Assembly (NCBI GenBank): GCA_002412925.1
Contig: DHVZ01000005.1
Coordinates: 1-6,920 of the forward strand
Direction: 5' to 3'
Length of the DNA: 6,920 bases
Origin: Anaerolineales bacterium UBA5195
Lineage (GTDB): Bacteria; Chloroflexota; Anaerolineae; Anaerolineales; Villigracilaceae
Part shown: positions 5,884 to 6,920 of the stretch, one piece after another
Layout of the letters: every line of letters starts with the position of its first letter
Position numbering within the stretch: position 1 is the stretch's first letter
The notes under the pieces: generated by a model
Database searches by the model: none
What the model was told of the DNA's origin: nothing
The model's input: the letters and a program-made list of their open reading frames with translations, nothing else
Translations under genes and position numbers: made by a program

Positions 5884-5888
5884 AAAAC

Positions 5889-6893
5889 ATGAAACTAACC
5901 ATTGAACCTATCACCCTCAACTTAAAAACCACTTTCCGGATTGCCCACGGTGCGGACGATCAGCGTTTCAATGTCCTTGTCCATCTGGATGAAGGCGTTG
6001 GCGAAGCCCCGGCGGTTACCTATTACGGCGAAACGCAGGAGATAATTGTTGCCTACCTGAAAACCATCCCTGATTTAGGCGACGACCTGTTCGACATCGA
6101 CGGTGTCCTTGCGCGCCTGCCGCCCGGTTCGCGGGCTGGCCGCGCTGCTGTGGACATTGCCTTGCACGATTTATGGGGTAAATGTCTCGGGCAGCCGCTC
6201 TACCGGCTCTTTGGGCTGAATCCGTCAAACCTGCCGCAGACCTCCTTCACGATTGCGATGGACGAGCCTGAAATTATGGCCCAGCGCGCGCAAGAGTCGG
6301 GTTACCCGATCATCAAGGTCAAGCTGGGGGGCAAGGAGAGCGATGAAGCCATGGTGGCTGCCATCCGCAAGGCCACCAGCGCCAAACTGAGGGTGGATGC
6401 CAACGCCGGTTGGACGCGCGAACAGGCGCTAAAACTGATTCCGCGCCTGGCAGCCTACGACCTGGAATTTGTCGAACAGCCGCTGGCGGTGGATGATATC
6501 GAGGGTTATTTCTGGCTGAAGGAAAAATTGCGCGGCGAAAGCGTGAAACTGCCGGTCTTTGCCGATGAAAGTGCCAAAACGTCCAAAGATATCGCGAAGC
6601 TGGCTGGGGCCGTGGATGGGGTGGTGGTCAAGACGATGAAAACCGAGGGCTTGCGCGAGGGTCTGCGCGCCATCCATACCGCGCGGGCCTTTGACATGCA
6701 GATCATGCTTTCGTGCATGGTCGAGACCTCGGTGGGGGTGACGGCTGCTGCGCACTTGGCCCCGCTCTGTGAATATCTTGATCTTGACGGGCCGCTGCTG
6801 ATCAAAAACGATCCTTATCGAGGCCTGCGCTACGATGGCGCTTCCCTGAGCCTGCCTGATGCGCCCGGGATTGGATTGGAAAGAGTGGCTTAA
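5889..6893 (+). CDS. Dipeptide epimerase of the enolase superfamily (L-Ala-D/L-Glu epimerase type)
   Basis: This probably interconverts L-Ala-D-Glu and L-Ala-L-Glu by proton abstraction at the alpha carbon of the second residue, so that normal peptidases can then degrade the dipeptide. The N-terminal capping domain covers about 1-115. The barrel carries K143-V-K145 (KxK base on strand 2), Mg ligands D170 (in DAN), E196 (in EQP) and D226 (in DES), and the second lysine on strand 6 (K248 in VVVKTMKTEG). It also carries D298-L-D300 in DLDGP, the DxD motif that binds the dipeptide amino group and marks the dipeptide epimerase group. At 334 aa it is a normal length. The capping loop after F16 reads RIAHGADDQR, with Asp where Ala-Glu enzymes, as I recall, put a basic residue, so the side-chain preference may differ. 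Its partner in the pathway is the divergent NlpC/P60 gene. Confidence 0.9.
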   Translation: MKLTIEPITLNLKTTFRIAHGADDQRFNVLVHLDEGVGEAPAVTYYGETQEIIVAYLKTIPDLGDDLFDIDGVLARLPPGSRAGRAAVDIALHDLWGKCLGQPLYRLFGLNPSNLPQTSFTIAMDEPEIMAQRAQESGYPIIKVKLGGKESDEAMVAAIRKATSAKLRVDANAGWTREQALKLIPRLAAYDLEFVEQPLAVDDIEGYFWLKEKLRGESVKLPVFADESAKTSKDIAKLAGAVDGVVVKTMKTEGLREGLRAIHTARAFDMQIMLSCMVETSVGVTAAAHLAPLCEYLDLDGPLLIKNDPYRGLRYDGASLSLPDAPGIGLERVA

Positions 6894-6920
6894 AGCTTTA
6901 GTTTCCGCTAAAAATGAGTA

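Noticed and set aside
5828..5888. Possible terminator between the hydrolase and the epimerase
   Set aside because: A T6 run at 5874-5879 is preceded only by short pairings (CCGG/CCGG around five bases, AACCC/GGGTT over a long loop). These are too weak to stop transcription with confidence, and the genes are more likely co-transcribed.
6891..6920. Palindrome TAAAGCTTTA at the epimerase stop, the TTTAG/CTAAA pairing after it, and an ATG at 6914
   Set aside because: The pairings are short and AT-rich with no T-run, and the window ends too soon to judge a terminator. The ATG has no ribosome site and too few codons to call a gene.

Overview
The window looks like a stretch of bacterial chromosome with moderate G+C. 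Gene style and content (RpfG-type response regulator, an MFS carrier of a type common in filamentous Chloroflexota, a signal-less NlpC/P60 enzyme, a dipeptide epimerase) suggest an Anaerolineae-like member of the Chloroflexota. This placement is impressionistic, because no rRNA or marker phylogeny is available here. There is no sign of phage, transposon, CRISPR, tRNA or rRNA, and every gene appears intact.

Layout. (1) 1-1182: an AT-rich leader with a candidate promoter and a 12-bp palindrome, then a REC + HD-GYP response regulator on the + strand, closed by a strong intrinsic terminator. (2) 1182-2481, - strand: an uncharacterised 260-aa protein preceded by smpB, the tmRNA-binding trans-translation factor. 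Two hairpins flank smpB and fold better as - strand RNA than as + strand RNA. (3) 2531-4884, - strand: a 12-TM MFS transporter preceded by a cytoplasmic SH3b-SH3b-NlpC/P60 peptidase resembling Bacillus YkfC. A near-perfect bidirectional terminator lies between them, only 18 nt from the transporter's GTG start. (4) 4885-5056: a divergent promoter region with a consensus TATAAT and a direct repeat. (5) 5057-6893, + strand: an alpha/beta hydrolase and an enolase-superfamily dipeptide epimerase, probably co-transcribed.

How the genes may work together. The YkfC-like gamma-D-glutamyl-diamino-acid endopeptidase and the dipeptide epimerase are consecutive steps of murein-peptide recycling: muropeptide to L-Ala-D-Glu, then to L-Ala-L-Glu. 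Here they sit on opposite arms of one divergent promoter region. Each has a partner of unknown substrate, an MFS carrier on one side and an alpha/beta hydrolase on the other. A four-gene peptide uptake and salvage module is the most interesting reading, but the roles of the two partners are inferred from position only. The HD-GYP regulator and smpB look like unrelated neighbours.
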